Program-made: the position numbers and the translations under genes
Notes under the pieces: model-generated
The model's input: only the letters and a program-made list of their open reading frames with translations
Told to the model about the DNA's origin: nothing
Databases searched by the model: none
Assembly: GCA_964520045.1 (NCBI GenBank)
Contig: CAZFMJ010000001.1
Location: forward strand, 1-64,000
Direction of reading: 5' to 3'
DNA: 64,000 nucleotides
Source: CAZFMJ01 sp964520045
GTDB lineage: Bacteria > Elusimicrobiota > Elusimicrobia > Elusimicrobiales > CAZFMJ01
Part shown: piece after piece, positions 56,518 to 64,000 of the stretch
How positions within the stretch are numbered: the stretch's first letter is position 1
How the letters are laid out: every line of letters begins with the position of its first letter

Positions 56518-58784
56518 ATCCTATCCAACCTCTGGAAACAGAAGAAGCCGAAAGGCAGGATATAAGCAGTATGCTCAAAACCAGGCTTTGTCTGTTTGAG
56601 CGCTCATTATTTGAACAGGACATACTTCCTTCCCGGGAAAAGGGAGTCGTAAAATCATGGAAAGAATTTCTTCCGGTAATATGGTTCGCCCTGTTTAATT
56701 TTGTGCTTCTTGCCCAGTGGCTGGCGCGCAATTCGGCTCCGTTTGAATTGCGGGAGGCGGTTTATATAGCCGGAGCCAAATACGGCGCGGGCATTCTGCA
56801 AACGGGAGCAGGACATGTTTCGCCTCTTTATTCATGGACGCTTTCGCCTTTCTTAAACCTGTTCGGTTTTAATCCTTCCGTTGCCGTTCTTTTTACAAAT
56901 TCGTTTTACAGCGCGCTTTTGTGCCTGTTCGTGTTTTTGATCGTAAGGCATGAGCGTAAAGTCCATGCGGGCTGGATGGCGGTTTGTTTCGCGGCCTGCT
57001 CGCCTTTCATGCTTGAGGGAACAAGGCATATAAGCCCTGAAACGGCGCTTTGCGCGTGGGTCGCCGGCGCTTATGCCTGTTATATCTGGTCGGAAGAATT
57101 TAATGATAAATTCTGGTCGTATATGTTCGGTTTGTGCTGCGGAGCCGGACTGCTGACAGACGCTAAATTCTGGATGTACGTAATCCCGCTTTTTTTCCCG
57201 TATGCAAGGGCGTTTATGAACCGCGTTACGCAGTATAACTGCGCCGCGGCGGCGGGTTTGATAGCCCTTTTGAATGTTCCGTGGTATTGGGCGAACATTA
57301 TGAATATTCTTGCCGGGTACGCCGTTTCCGGTGCGTCCGAGGCCGGAACCTCCGCCGTTTTGCCGCGTTATTCCCTGACCCTGCATTTATGGAATTTGCC
57401 CGCAAGTCTTACCGTTCCATTTTTTATCGCGGGATTTTTTTCAATGTTTTGGATGGCGTTTGCCGGATTTATGCCTTATGCAAGGAGCAGGCTTATTCTG
57501 GGCTGGCTTGGGATGTCTTATATCGCCTGCGCCGCAATGAATCTGAATGACGGCAGATGCCTGTTCCCCGCCCTGTCTGCTTTCGCCGTTTCAGCCGGAA
57601 TTATGATTCCACCCAAGACGAGAAAGGCGCTGGCTGTGTTTTTTATCGTTTTTGCCGCCAGTTATCAGCTGGGATGGCCCGTGTTTTCGCCGTTGGTAAT
57701 AAAGGGACATTTCGCTCCGCTGTGGGGGTGTTCGGCTCCTTCAAAAAACACGTGGAATCATGCCGAGATGCTTGAGGCGGTGGTTTCCGAATCGGGCGGG
57801 GGGAAGGGGAAAATCGTCGTGACCGTGGCGGGGGGAACGGAATACCTTAACAGCCGCAGTCTTTACGCCACCGCGCTTTCCATGAAATTAAAAAATATAA
57901 TTTTCAGGGATGCCCTGTCAAAAGAGGCCTCCAGCTTTTCCAATTTTGTGATCGACAGGGCGGATCGGAGGCCGCAGAATTCACAAGACATGCCTGAGCC
58001 GCCGGAGCTTCAATGGTTTGAGCGGGCGTATGAAAAAACCGCCGCATTCGACATGCCGGACGGCTCCAGCGCTGACCTCTATAAAATAAAACGCGGGAAA
58101 TTTCCTTTCCCGCCGGGAGTTTACAAGGTTAATACGATTTCGGGAGGGAATTTCACCGCATATGGGGCAATGGTAAAACTCGGCGAATGGAACGAGGCGG
58201 AAAACGCGTATGAGTATGCGGCCGCCGCATGCAGTTCTCTGTCTTTGGGCGAGGATTTTGAGATATATAAGTTAAAGGCCGGATTTGAAAAGTTTTCGTT
58301 TCAGCCTGTGACTCCCGGTTCTTTGGATGATATCCGGATCACTAAAATAGGGAAACTGAAGGTGTTTGAAGGGAGCATAACCCCGTATTCCTTAGAAACT
58401 TTTGCCGCTTCCCGCTTGAAAAAACTGACGGGCTTGAAAATTTCCTACGGAGAAAGCGGGATAATATTCAAATGCGCTCCGGGCGGGCGTAATATCAGCG
58501 GACTGCTTGAAGGCAGTATGGAAAAAGGCATAGTAAGTTTTTATGCCGCGGCGCTTTATTTTGAAGGCATGAAAATTCCGGCTTTTTTCCTTTCTCCTTT
58601 TTCATGGTCTTTTGACGCGGTTTCCGGACTGCCTTTCGAGGCGGATATAAAAGGGATTTCATTGGCCGCAAACCAGCAGATCGATCTGAAAGAGACGTCC
58701 CCTGAGCCTGATAAAAAAGAGGGAAAACCGCTGTTCGGCGACGCCATGCGCGATTTTTTAAGAACAATGAGTTTAAAGGATTAA
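56514..58784 (+). CDS. Membrane glycosyltransferase-like protein (GT39/ArnT type) with a large C-terminal domain
   Basis: The 756-residue product has a cytoplasmic N-terminal tail (about 50 residues) and then about ten membrane segments (50-400). FELREAVYIAGAKYGAGIL in the first periplasmic loop is in the place of the acidic catalytic loop of GT-C enzymes. LLTDAKFWMYVIPLFFPYAR follows. Residues 400-756 are soluble and unlike known domains to me. Enzymes of this kind transfer lipid-linked sugars to lipids or proteins. The start overlaps the TPR gene by ATGA. The acceptor is unknown, and the family assignment rests on topology and weak motifs. Confidence 0.65.
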   Translation: MNPIQPLETEEAERQDISSMLKTRLCLFERSLFEQDILPSREKGVVKSWKEFLPVIWFALFNFVLLAQWLARNSAPFELREAVYIAGAKYGAGILQTGAGHVSPLYSWTLSPFLNLFGFNPSVAVLFTNSFYSALLCLFVFLIVRHERKVHAGWMAVCFAACSPFMLEGTRHISPETALCAWVAGAYACYIWSEEFNDKFWSYMFGLCCGAGLLTDAKFWMYVIPLFFPYARAFMNRVTQYNCAAAAGLIALLNVPWYWANIMNILAGYAVSGASEAGTSAVLPRYSLTLHLWNLPASLTVPFFIAGFFSMFWMAFAGFMPYARSRLILGWLGMSYIACAAMNLNDGRCLFPALSAFAVSAGIMIPPKTRKALAVFFIVFAASYQLGWPVFSPLVIKGHFAPLWGCSAPSKNTWNHAEMLEAVVSESGGGKGKIVVTVAGGTEYLNSRSLYATALSMKLKNIIFRDALSKEASSFSNFVIDRADRRPQNSQDMPEPPELQWFERAYEKTAAFDMPDGSSADLYKIKRGKFPFPPGVYKVNTISGGNFTAYGAMVKLGEWNEAENAYEYAAAACSSLSLGEDFEIYKLKAGFEKFSFQPVTPGSLDDIRITKIGKLKVFEGSITPYSLETFAASRLKKLTGLKISYGESGIIFKCAPGGRNISGLLEGSMEKGIVSFYAAALYFEGMKIPAFFLSPFSWSFDAVSGLPFEADIKGISLAANQQIDLKETSPEPDKKEGKPLFGDAMRDFLRTMSLKD

Positions 58785-58786
58785 AA

Positions 58787-59614
58787 ATGAAAAAAATTAT
58801 CGTTTTTATTATTTCTCTGCAAGTTCTAAGCGGCTGCGTGCCGGTGACCGAAGAAATGCTTAAAGACGCGCCCGCGCTTTCTCAGGCCGTAAATCCGCCT
58901 TATGAAGGGCTTGATCCCGGGGGAAAGGAACAGCAGACCCTTCATTTTGCGATAAGCGCGTACGGCCAGCAGAAGGCTTATGATTACGGACTTCTCGCCG
59001 AGAGAAACTATGAGCGGATAATGCATGACACGGGCCTTTATTCCTTCAGGCCTAAGGAACCTTATAAGATAGTGATATATGCCTCCAGGGAAGAATTCCA
59101 GAAAAAAACGCAGCAGCCTGAGTGGTCGGGGGGAGTCACTCTGGGCAATGCCATACTTTTTTATGACTCCGAAGGAGCGGAAACCGTAATGACGCACGAA
59201 ATGTCGCATGTCATATACAATGAATTTATGGCCCGCATTCCGGAGGAGCAAAGATGGATAAACGAGGGATTGGCCGTCTATGAAGAGGTAAAAACCATGA
59301 CTCCTATATACCGTGAAAAATACAATTCAGCCGCCTCCCAGCTTGTAAAGGAAAATCCTCTCCCTTTTTCGCAGATGACCAATCTTGTGCCTGCCACCGA
59401 ACGGGAACGGCTTGTCAATAAATGGTATATGCAGGCCGGAAATGTGGTGCAGTTCATGATTGAGAACGGCGGAAGACTTGGATTTTCCATATTCCTTACC
59501 CAGCTTAAAAGCGGTTCTACTATTGATTCCGCCATAGCGAATGGATTCCCCGGCTTATGGAATGACGCGGCTTCGCTTGAAAAGGCATGGCTGACGTATG
59601 TCAGCATGTATTGA
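58787..59614 (+). CDS. Lipoprotein zinc peptidase (MA-type, HExxH)
   Basis: The 275-residue product has a lipobox VLSGC (Cys17), then a globular domain with THEMSHVIYN (H137, E138, H141) and WINEGLAVYEE (third ligand E160), the gluzincin pattern of the peptidase MA-like group. It should be an active zinc protease held at the membrane. It sits two bases after the glycosyltransferase-like gene and seven before copA, within the same operon. The target is unknown. Confidence 0.85.
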   Translation: MKKIIVFIISLQVLSGCVPVTEEMLKDAPALSQAVNPPYEGLDPGGKEQQTLHFAISAYGQQKAYDYGLLAERNYERIMHDTGLYSFRPKEPYKIVIYASREEFQKKTQQPEWSGGVTLGNAILFYDSEGAETVMTHEMSHVIYNEFMARIPEEQRWINEGLAVYEEVKTMTPIYREKYNSAASQLVKENPLPFSQMTNLVPATERERLVNKWYMQAGNVVQFMIENGGRLGFSIFLTQLKSGSTIDSAIANGFPGLWNDAASLEKAWLTYVSMY

Positions 59615-59620
59615 CCCGTA

Positions 59621-61831
59621 ATGGAAAATAAGCGTAAAATTGCATTATTTGTGGAAGGAATTCATTGCGCCGCCTGCGTAGCCCGCATAGAAAAAGAGAT
59701 TTCATCCCTTGAGGGCGTGGAAAGCGCTTCGGTGCATCTTCCCACCAGCACCGCATTTGTCTCTTATGACCCATCCCGTGTTTCCGAGGACGCCGTAAAA
59801 TCCGCCGTAAAATCCGCCGGATACAAAGTGCTGAACGTTTCAGAAAGCGCTGAAAGCGCCTATAGCGCCGCTTCCGCCGGAATGCTGAAGGAATCCTTCC
59901 GGCTGAGCGTTAAATTCTGGTCAGCTTTTGTTCTTTCCCTGCTGATCCTGACCGCGGACTATTTCCAATTTTCAGGATATACCAAGTGGATCCTCGCCAC
60001 GGTAATATGGGCATGGTGCGGCTCTCATTTCCATGCTGGAATGATGCGGTCTCTGCGCTCAAAAGCCGCGGATATGAATACTCTTGTGAGCCTCAGCACC
60101 AGCACGGCTTATTTCTACAGCATCGCGGCGGAATTTCTCCGCGGCAGCATTTACGGGCACAGCCGCTGGGAGGATGTGGCGGTTTTAATCACCTTTATAA
60201 ATCTCGGTAAATGGCTGGAAATACGCTCAAGGCAGTCCTCGGGCAGGTCGATAACAAAGCTTCTTAATATGGCGCCTAAATTTGCGCGGGTTATAGTCAG
60301 CGGCGGCAAAGAAATAATAGTTCCGGTGGCGGAAATAAAATCTGGAGATATCCTTTCTGTAAGGCCGGGAGAGCAGGTTCCCGTGGACGGCATAATAGAA
60401 AAGGGGTTTTCATCTTTGGACGAATCCCTGCTTACCGGCGAAAGCGTGCCGGTCGACAAGGAGCCGTCCAATGCCGTATACGGGGGAACCCTGAATAAGA
60501 CGGGGGCGCTGGAGATAAAAGCGGTTCAGGTAGGCGCGGAGATGGCTCTCAGCAGGATAGTTAGGGCCGTGCACGAAAGCCAGTCAACTAAGCCTCATAT
60601 TCAGCGGATGGCCGACAAAACGGCGTATTATTTTGTGCCGGCGGTTTTTATATTGGCGGTGTCCGCGGGAGTAGTTTGGGCATGGTTCGGGCCTGCGCCT
60701 AAAATCCAATTTTCCATAGCGGTGTTCATTTCCGTGCTTGCGGTGGCCTGTCCGTGCGCTCTCGGTCTTGCCGTGCCCATGGCGCTTGTAGTCGGTATCG
60801 ACAGGGGGGCAGGGCTGGGCGTGCTCATAAGAAACGCGGAAATAATGGAAAAGGCCGGTTCGGTTGACACTGTGATTCTGGATAAGACCGGAACCCTTAC
60901 CGAAGGCAAGCCGCGCGTAAGCGGGATCTACCCCGCCGGCGCGGATGCGGAACTTCTGCTGAGATGCGCTCTCGCGGTTGAGGAAAAATCTCCGCATCCC
61001 TTCGCCGAAGCTGTGACGCGGATGGCAAAGGAAAGGAATGTCACGCCTCCGGCCATAGAGCATCTTGTGTTTTTTCCGGGCAGGGGAATAAAGGCCGAAT
61101 CCCGGGAAGGAACGATACGGGCAGGCAGTATGACATGGCTTAAGGAGGAAGGGATAGAGGCTCCGCAAGAGGCAGGGACGCAGGAAGGCTCCGTTATAAA
61201 CGTTTCGCTTAAGCGCCAATGGCTTGGTTATTTCACGGTTTCCGATACGATCAAGCCTTCCGCCCTGCACATGGCGGCCGAGCTGGAAAAAATGGGAATA
61301 GAGCCCATTCTTGTCTCAGGCGATAAAAAACAGCCGGTGGAAAGCATCGCAGTTCAGGCGGGCATAAAGCAGTATCATTATGAAATAATGCCTGAGGAAA
61401 AGGCGAAAATAGTGGGCAGACTGCAGTCCAGGGGCAGAAAAGTCGCTTTTGTGGGAGACGGGTTCAACGACGCGCCGGCTATTTCAAAAGCGGATGTGGG
61501 AATGGCTTTTAATTCAGGCACGGATATAGCCGCCGAATCCGCGGATATAATTTTGATGCGAAATGATATGAGGGCGGTGATGGATGCGATAGGTTTAAGC
61601 CGCGCCATGCAGAGGGTTATAAAAGAAAATCTTTTTTGGGCCTTCATATATAATATCCTGCTCATTCCTCTGGCGGCGGGGGCGTTTTATCCGCTGTGGG
61701 GAGTTATGCTTCCGCCTTATGCGGCGGGGGCGGCGATGGCCGTAAGTTCCGTATCGGTGGTGTGGAATTCCCTAAAGCTGAGAAGATGGGGACAGCTAGA
61801 CCGCTGGACGGCTGGACAGCGAGGCGGCTAG
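59621..61831 (+). CDS. copA: Copper-type P1B ATPase
   Basis: The 736-residue product has one N-terminal heavy-metal domain (GIHCAACVARIEKEI; C16, C19), eight membrane segments, TGES actuator loop, the ion-binding CPC (377-379), DKTGT with phosphorylated D421, HP motif (SPHPFAEA) and VGDGFNDAPA. CPC with a CxxC metal domain fits Cu(I) export. The last ~11 residues (LDRWTAGQRGG) are translated from an intergenic repeat. It is last in the operon after the zinc peptidase. No regulator site is visible. Confidence 0.94.
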   Translation: MENKRKIALFVEGIHCAACVARIEKEISSLEGVESASVHLPTSTAFVSYDPSRVSEDAVKSAVKSAGYKVLNVSESAESAYSAASAGMLKESFRLSVKFWSAFVLSLLILTADYFQFSGYTKWILATVIWAWCGSHFHAGMMRSLRSKAADMNTLVSLSTSTAYFYSIAAEFLRGSIYGHSRWEDVAVLITFINLGKWLEIRSRQSSGRSITKLLNMAPKFARVIVSGGKEIIVPVAEIKSGDILSVRPGEQVPVDGIIEKGFSSLDESLLTGESVPVDKEPSNAVYGGTLNKTGALEIKAVQVGAEMALSRIVRAVHESQSTKPHIQRMADKTAYYFVPAVFILAVSAGVVWAWFGPAPKIQFSIAVFISVLAVACPCALGLAVPMALVVGIDRGAGLGVLIRNAEIMEKAGSVDTVILDKTGTLTEGKPRVSGIYPAGADAELLLRCALAVEEKSPHPFAEAVTRMAKERNVTPPAIEHLVFFPGRGIKAESREGTIRAGSMTWLKEEGIEAPQEAGTQEGSVINVSLKRQWLGYFTVSDTIKPSALHMAAELEKMGIEPILVSGDKKQPVESIAVQAGIKQYHYEIMPEEKAKIVGRLQSRGRKVAFVGDGFNDAPAISKADVGMAFNSGTDIAAESADIILMRNDMRAVMDAIGLSRAMQRVIKENLFWAFIYNILLIPLAAGAFYPLWGVMLPPYAAGAAMAVSSVSVVWNSLKLRRWGQLDRWTAGQRGG

Positions 61832-61841
61832 GCAGCTGATG
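61791..61841. repeat. CTAGACCGCTGGACGGCTGG repeat
   Basis: GACAGCTAGACCGCTGGACG then GCTGGACAGCGAGGCGGCTAG covers the end and stop codon of copA. Related words in the opposite sense (GCAGTCTAGCCGTCTGGCCG) surround the twin hairpin at 50661-50732. Confidence 0.55.
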
Positions 61842-61882
61842 ACTTCTTAATGCCAGCTACCTTCTTACGAGGAGAGGAATTT

Positions 61883-62281
61883 ATGAAAAAAAACATTACG
61901 GGGTTCGGATATAGTTTGCAGCATGCGGAATCAGCCAAGGAAATAAGGCTTCCTGAAATAGAAGGATGGGAAAACCAGTATAAAAGAAATTATGAAATAA
62001 AAATAATCCATCCGGAATTCACTTCGGTATGCCCGAAAAGCGGTCTGCCTGATTTCGGAATAATAACGGTGGACTATGTTCCTAATAAACTCTGCCTTGA
62101 GCTTAAATCCTTCAAGTATTATCTTCTGGCTTACCGGAACGCCGGAATTTTCATGGAAAATTCCGTAAATAAAATACTCGACGATATCGTAAAAGCAGTA
62201 AAACCCAAAAAGGCCGTCGTGACCGGAGAATTCACCCCCAGAGGCGGAATGAAATCTATAATCACCGCAAGATATCCGTAA
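61883..62281 (+). CDS. queF: NADPH-dependent 7-cyano-7-deazaguanine reductase
   Basis: The 132-residue unimodular QueF reduces preQ0 to preQ1 in queuosine synthesis. The catalytic Cys50 (SVCPKSG) and Asp57 (LPDFG) are present, as are LELKSFKYYLLAYRN and the C-terminal FTPRGGM. The usual FHE is FME here (F90-M91-E92): the substrate-binding Glu is kept, His is Met. ATG 61883 follows GAGGAGAGGAAT; the longer frame from 61850 is not conserved. Other queuosine genes are not in the window. Confidence 0.92.
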   Translation: MKKNITGFGYSLQHAESAKEIRLPEIEGWENQYKRNYEIKIIHPEFTSVCPKSGLPDFGIITVDYVPNKLCLELKSFKYYLLAYRNAGIFMENSVNKILDDIVKAVKPKKAVVTGEFTPRGGMKSIITARYP

Positions 62282-62466
62282 TAAATCAGGCTGGTTAGAC
62301 CGACTGTGAAAATGATTTAGAACGGGAATTTTATATCCGTATGATGTGCAAATTCGGCTGGACATGGTGAACTGGAGTTAAAGTAAAACCATGCTCGATA
62401 AAGAAGTCCAAACCATTCAGGATATGGTTTAGACCGTTCAATGATGGGAAATTCGGAGAGCGTGTT

Positions 62467-63459
62467 ATGACAGAAAATATGTCTCTGCCTTCTGGTGAAA
62501 TAGTTCTCTACAAAAGCGCGGACAACAAAGTCCAGATGGAGGTGCAGCTGGAGCGCGAAACTGTTTGGATTACTCAAACACAAATAGCTGCTTTATTCAA
62601 AACGGATAGAAGTGTTATAACTAAGCATATCGGCAATGTTTTTAGAACAAAGGAATTGGAAGAAAAAAGCAATGTGCAAAAAATACACATTGCTTCCTCG
62701 GATAAACCTGTAAAGTATTACAGCTTGGATGTCGTCATTTCTGTGGGATACCGAGTCAATTCCAGTAGGGCTACACAGTTCCGTATTTGGGCCACAAATG
62801 TGCTTAAACAGCACCTGGTTGAAGGCTACAGCTTTAATGAAAAGCTATTGCAAGCGCATCGCAGGAAACTGCAAAACCTCAGTAAAGCATTGGAACTGAT
62901 TAAATATGTAAAAGCTGAAAAACCCCTTGCCTATAACGAAGCTATGGGCTTGCTGGATGTTGTGGGCGACTATGCCTATGCGCTTGGTCTGTTGGATGAT
63001 TTTGATAAAAGAAAACTGCGGCTAAACGGTCTTTCGTCCGGTGGAAAATTCAAGTTGACTTACAGTATGGCCAAAAAAGCTGTAGCTAAGTTAAAAGACG
63101 GAATGAAAGCGCATGGATTTTTCGGTCAGGAAAAAGACGATTCCTTCAAAAGCTCCATCACATCTGTCTATCAGACTTTTGACCGTAAAGAATTATATCC
63201 GAGCATTGAGGAAAAGGCGGCCAATCTGCTTTATTTTATAATTAAAAACCATTCATTTGTTGACGGCAATAAACGTATAGCCGCCTCAATATTTCTGTGG
63301 TTTTTGGAAAAGAACGGTATTTTATACAAAGCCGACGGCACAAAACGTGTGGCTGATAATGCGTTGGTGGCGCTGACGCTAATGATAGCGGAAAGCAATC
63401 CGTCTGATCGTGAGATCATGACGACGCTGGTTGTGAACCTCATAAATAAGAATAATTAA
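62467..63459 (+). CDS. RhuM-like domain fused to a Doc-type Fic domain
   Basis: The 330-residue product has an N-terminal RhuM domain (LYKSADNKVQMEVQLERETV; ITQTQIAALFKTDRSVITKH, a helix-turn-helix-like part; YSLDVVISVGYRVNS), a helical linker, and a C-terminal Doc-type motif HSFVDGNKRIAAS (from 262). In Doc proteins this motif directs phosphorylation or AMP transfer. Members of the RhuM/Doc family are common on mobile DNA. The motif has DGNKR in place of GNGR, as in Doc. GGAGAG precedes the ATG. It is alone on the plus strand and is the second Fic-fold protein of the window. Confidence 0.9.
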   Translation: MTENMSLPSGEIVLYKSADNKVQMEVQLERETVWITQTQIAALFKTDRSVITKHIGNVFRTKELEEKSNVQKIHIASSDKPVKYYSLDVVISVGYRVNSSRATQFRIWATNVLKQHLVEGYSFNEKLLQAHRRKLQNLSKALELIKYVKAEKPLAYNEAMGLLDVVGDYAYALGLLDDFDKRKLRLNGLSSGGKFKLTYSMAKKAVAKLKDGMKAHGFFGQEKDDSFKSSITSVYQTFDRKELYPSIEEKAANLLYFIIKNHSFVDGNKRIAASIFLWFLEKNGILYKADGTKRVADNALVALTLMIAESNPSDREIMTTLVVNLINKNN

Positions 63460-63597
63460 CATATGTCCTGAGTTCGGGGGGACGCGAAATTTTTAGCAGA
63501 AGGGATGAGAATGGGGGTAGAAGTAAGTAATAAGGGGTAAGGCGTAATCCAGTTTATAAAATGCATGGGCAGAATCTGTATGGAGGCTGAAAACATT

Positions 63598-64000
63598 ATG
63601 AAAAGAACGGTATGTCAGGCATTGATTTTGAATTTGGCGTTGTGCCCGTTAATTTTTACGCAAAATACGGCGACTGCGGACGACGATCCGTATCTTTGGC
63701 TTGAGGAAATAAGCGGAGACAAGGCGCTCGACTGGGCGCGCGGGAAAAATAAAATATCGCTTGATGAACTGCAATCCGACAAACGCTATAAACAATTTTT
63801 TAAAAAAGCCCAGGATTTATTGAATGACAAGGAGAGAATACCATACGGCGGTCTTACCAATAACTATGTGTATAATTTTTGGCAGGATGAAAAACATGTG
63901 AAGGGTATATGGCGCAAAACCGGCCTTGAGGAGTACACAGGAAAAGCTCCAAAATGGGATATTTTGCTTGATTTGGATGAGCTTTCGGCAAAGGAAAATG
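63598..64000 (+). CDS. Prolyl oligopeptidase family protein (5' part, runs off the window)
   Basis: An ATG at 63598 with GGAGG upstream opens a frame that continues past 64000. A signal peptide (LILNLALCPLIF...TATA) is followed by DDPYLWLEEISGDKALDWAR, the classic start of S9A prolyl oligopeptidases, then LLNDKERIPYGG, NFWQDEKHVKGIWR and WDILLDLDELSAKEN of the propeller domain. The catalytic domain would lie beyond the window. An exported Pro-specific peptidase is inferred. Confidence 0.88.
   Translation, partial: MKRTVCQALILNLALCPLIFTQNTATADDDPYLWLEEISGDKALDWARGKNKISLDELQSDKRYKQFFKKAQDLLNDKERIPYGGLTNNYVYNFWQDEKHVKGIWRKTGLEEYTGKAPKWDILLDLDELSAKEN

Overview
The window is chromosomal DNA from a Gram-negative bacterium of moderate GC content. 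Evidence for a two-membrane cell is the set of signal peptides, lipoboxes, lgt and lspA, two proteins that look like outer-membrane barrels, and a PBP1-type glycan polymerase. A classic N-methylated pilin-like protein and the style of the housekeeping genes recall Elusimicrobiota, but this is an impression from gene content and was not tested. Two runs of ten N (26006-26015 and 45107-45116) show a draft, probably metagenomic, assembly.

Layout. 1-10.9 kb: a secreted zinc-peptidase-like protein, a HIT protein, rpsU, dnaG-rpoD, a mechanosensitive-type membrane protein divergent from an MFS carrier, an RluA-type pseudouridine synthase, and a secreted parvulin. 10.9-23.5 kb: an accessory region starting right behind tRNA-Glu. 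It holds a HigBA-type toxin-antitoxin pair, a broken HNH endonuclease, an AbiEi/AbiEii pair with visible operators, a gene split by an in-frame TGA, three secreted repeat or coiled-coil proteins (TPR, Gly/Ser-rich plus coiled coil, ankyrin), and a decayed type I restriction locus. That locus has an HsdM-HsdS fusion and a BRO-N/Fic protein, followed by the first ~40 codons of a GIY-YIG gene joined to the last ~150 codons of hsdR. A 102-bp direct repeat flanks the ankyrin/restriction segment. 23.6-40.5 kb: mostly minus-strand housekeeping: PBP1, lgt-rluD, ftsB-MBL-HAD, pgm-eno, a C11 protease (plus strand), deoB-pulA and purB-purA. 40.6-52 kb: a 902-residue coiled-coil protein, a polytopic membrane protein, a pilin, a two-component pair, tRNA-Lys, two barrel-like proteins, and a coiled-coil protein with a GYF-like N terminus. 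52.3-61.8 kb: one tight plus-strand operon, ileS-lspA-TPR lipoprotein-GT39-like-MA-type peptidase lipoprotein-copA. 61.9-64 kb: queF, a RhuM/Doc fusion, and the start of a prolyl oligopeptidase.

The most striking feature at window scale is the set of intergenic inverted-repeat families. The main one has arms built from GGTAGACGG / GGTAAACGG / AGATGGTAGA words. It often encloses a twin hairpin (GTCCCATTC...GAATGGGAC followed by GTCCCAAAC...GTTTGGGAC). At least eight loci carry it, including the dnaG leader, the rpoD 3' side, the flank of tRNA-Glu, the lgt leader, the eno-ftsB gap and the gap between a histidine kinase and its response regulator. Other families (CGCAGAGACGCGGAG-like, GTCATTCCGGCGAAAGCCGG, CAGAAGTCAGAATTCAGG, CTAGACCGCTGGACGGCTGG) behave similarly. 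Several supply the last codons and stop codons of host genes (HAD phosphatase, purB, pulA, copA). One copy encloses a 28-codon remnant of a GxxExxY-family gene, which hints at how such repeats might have been carried.
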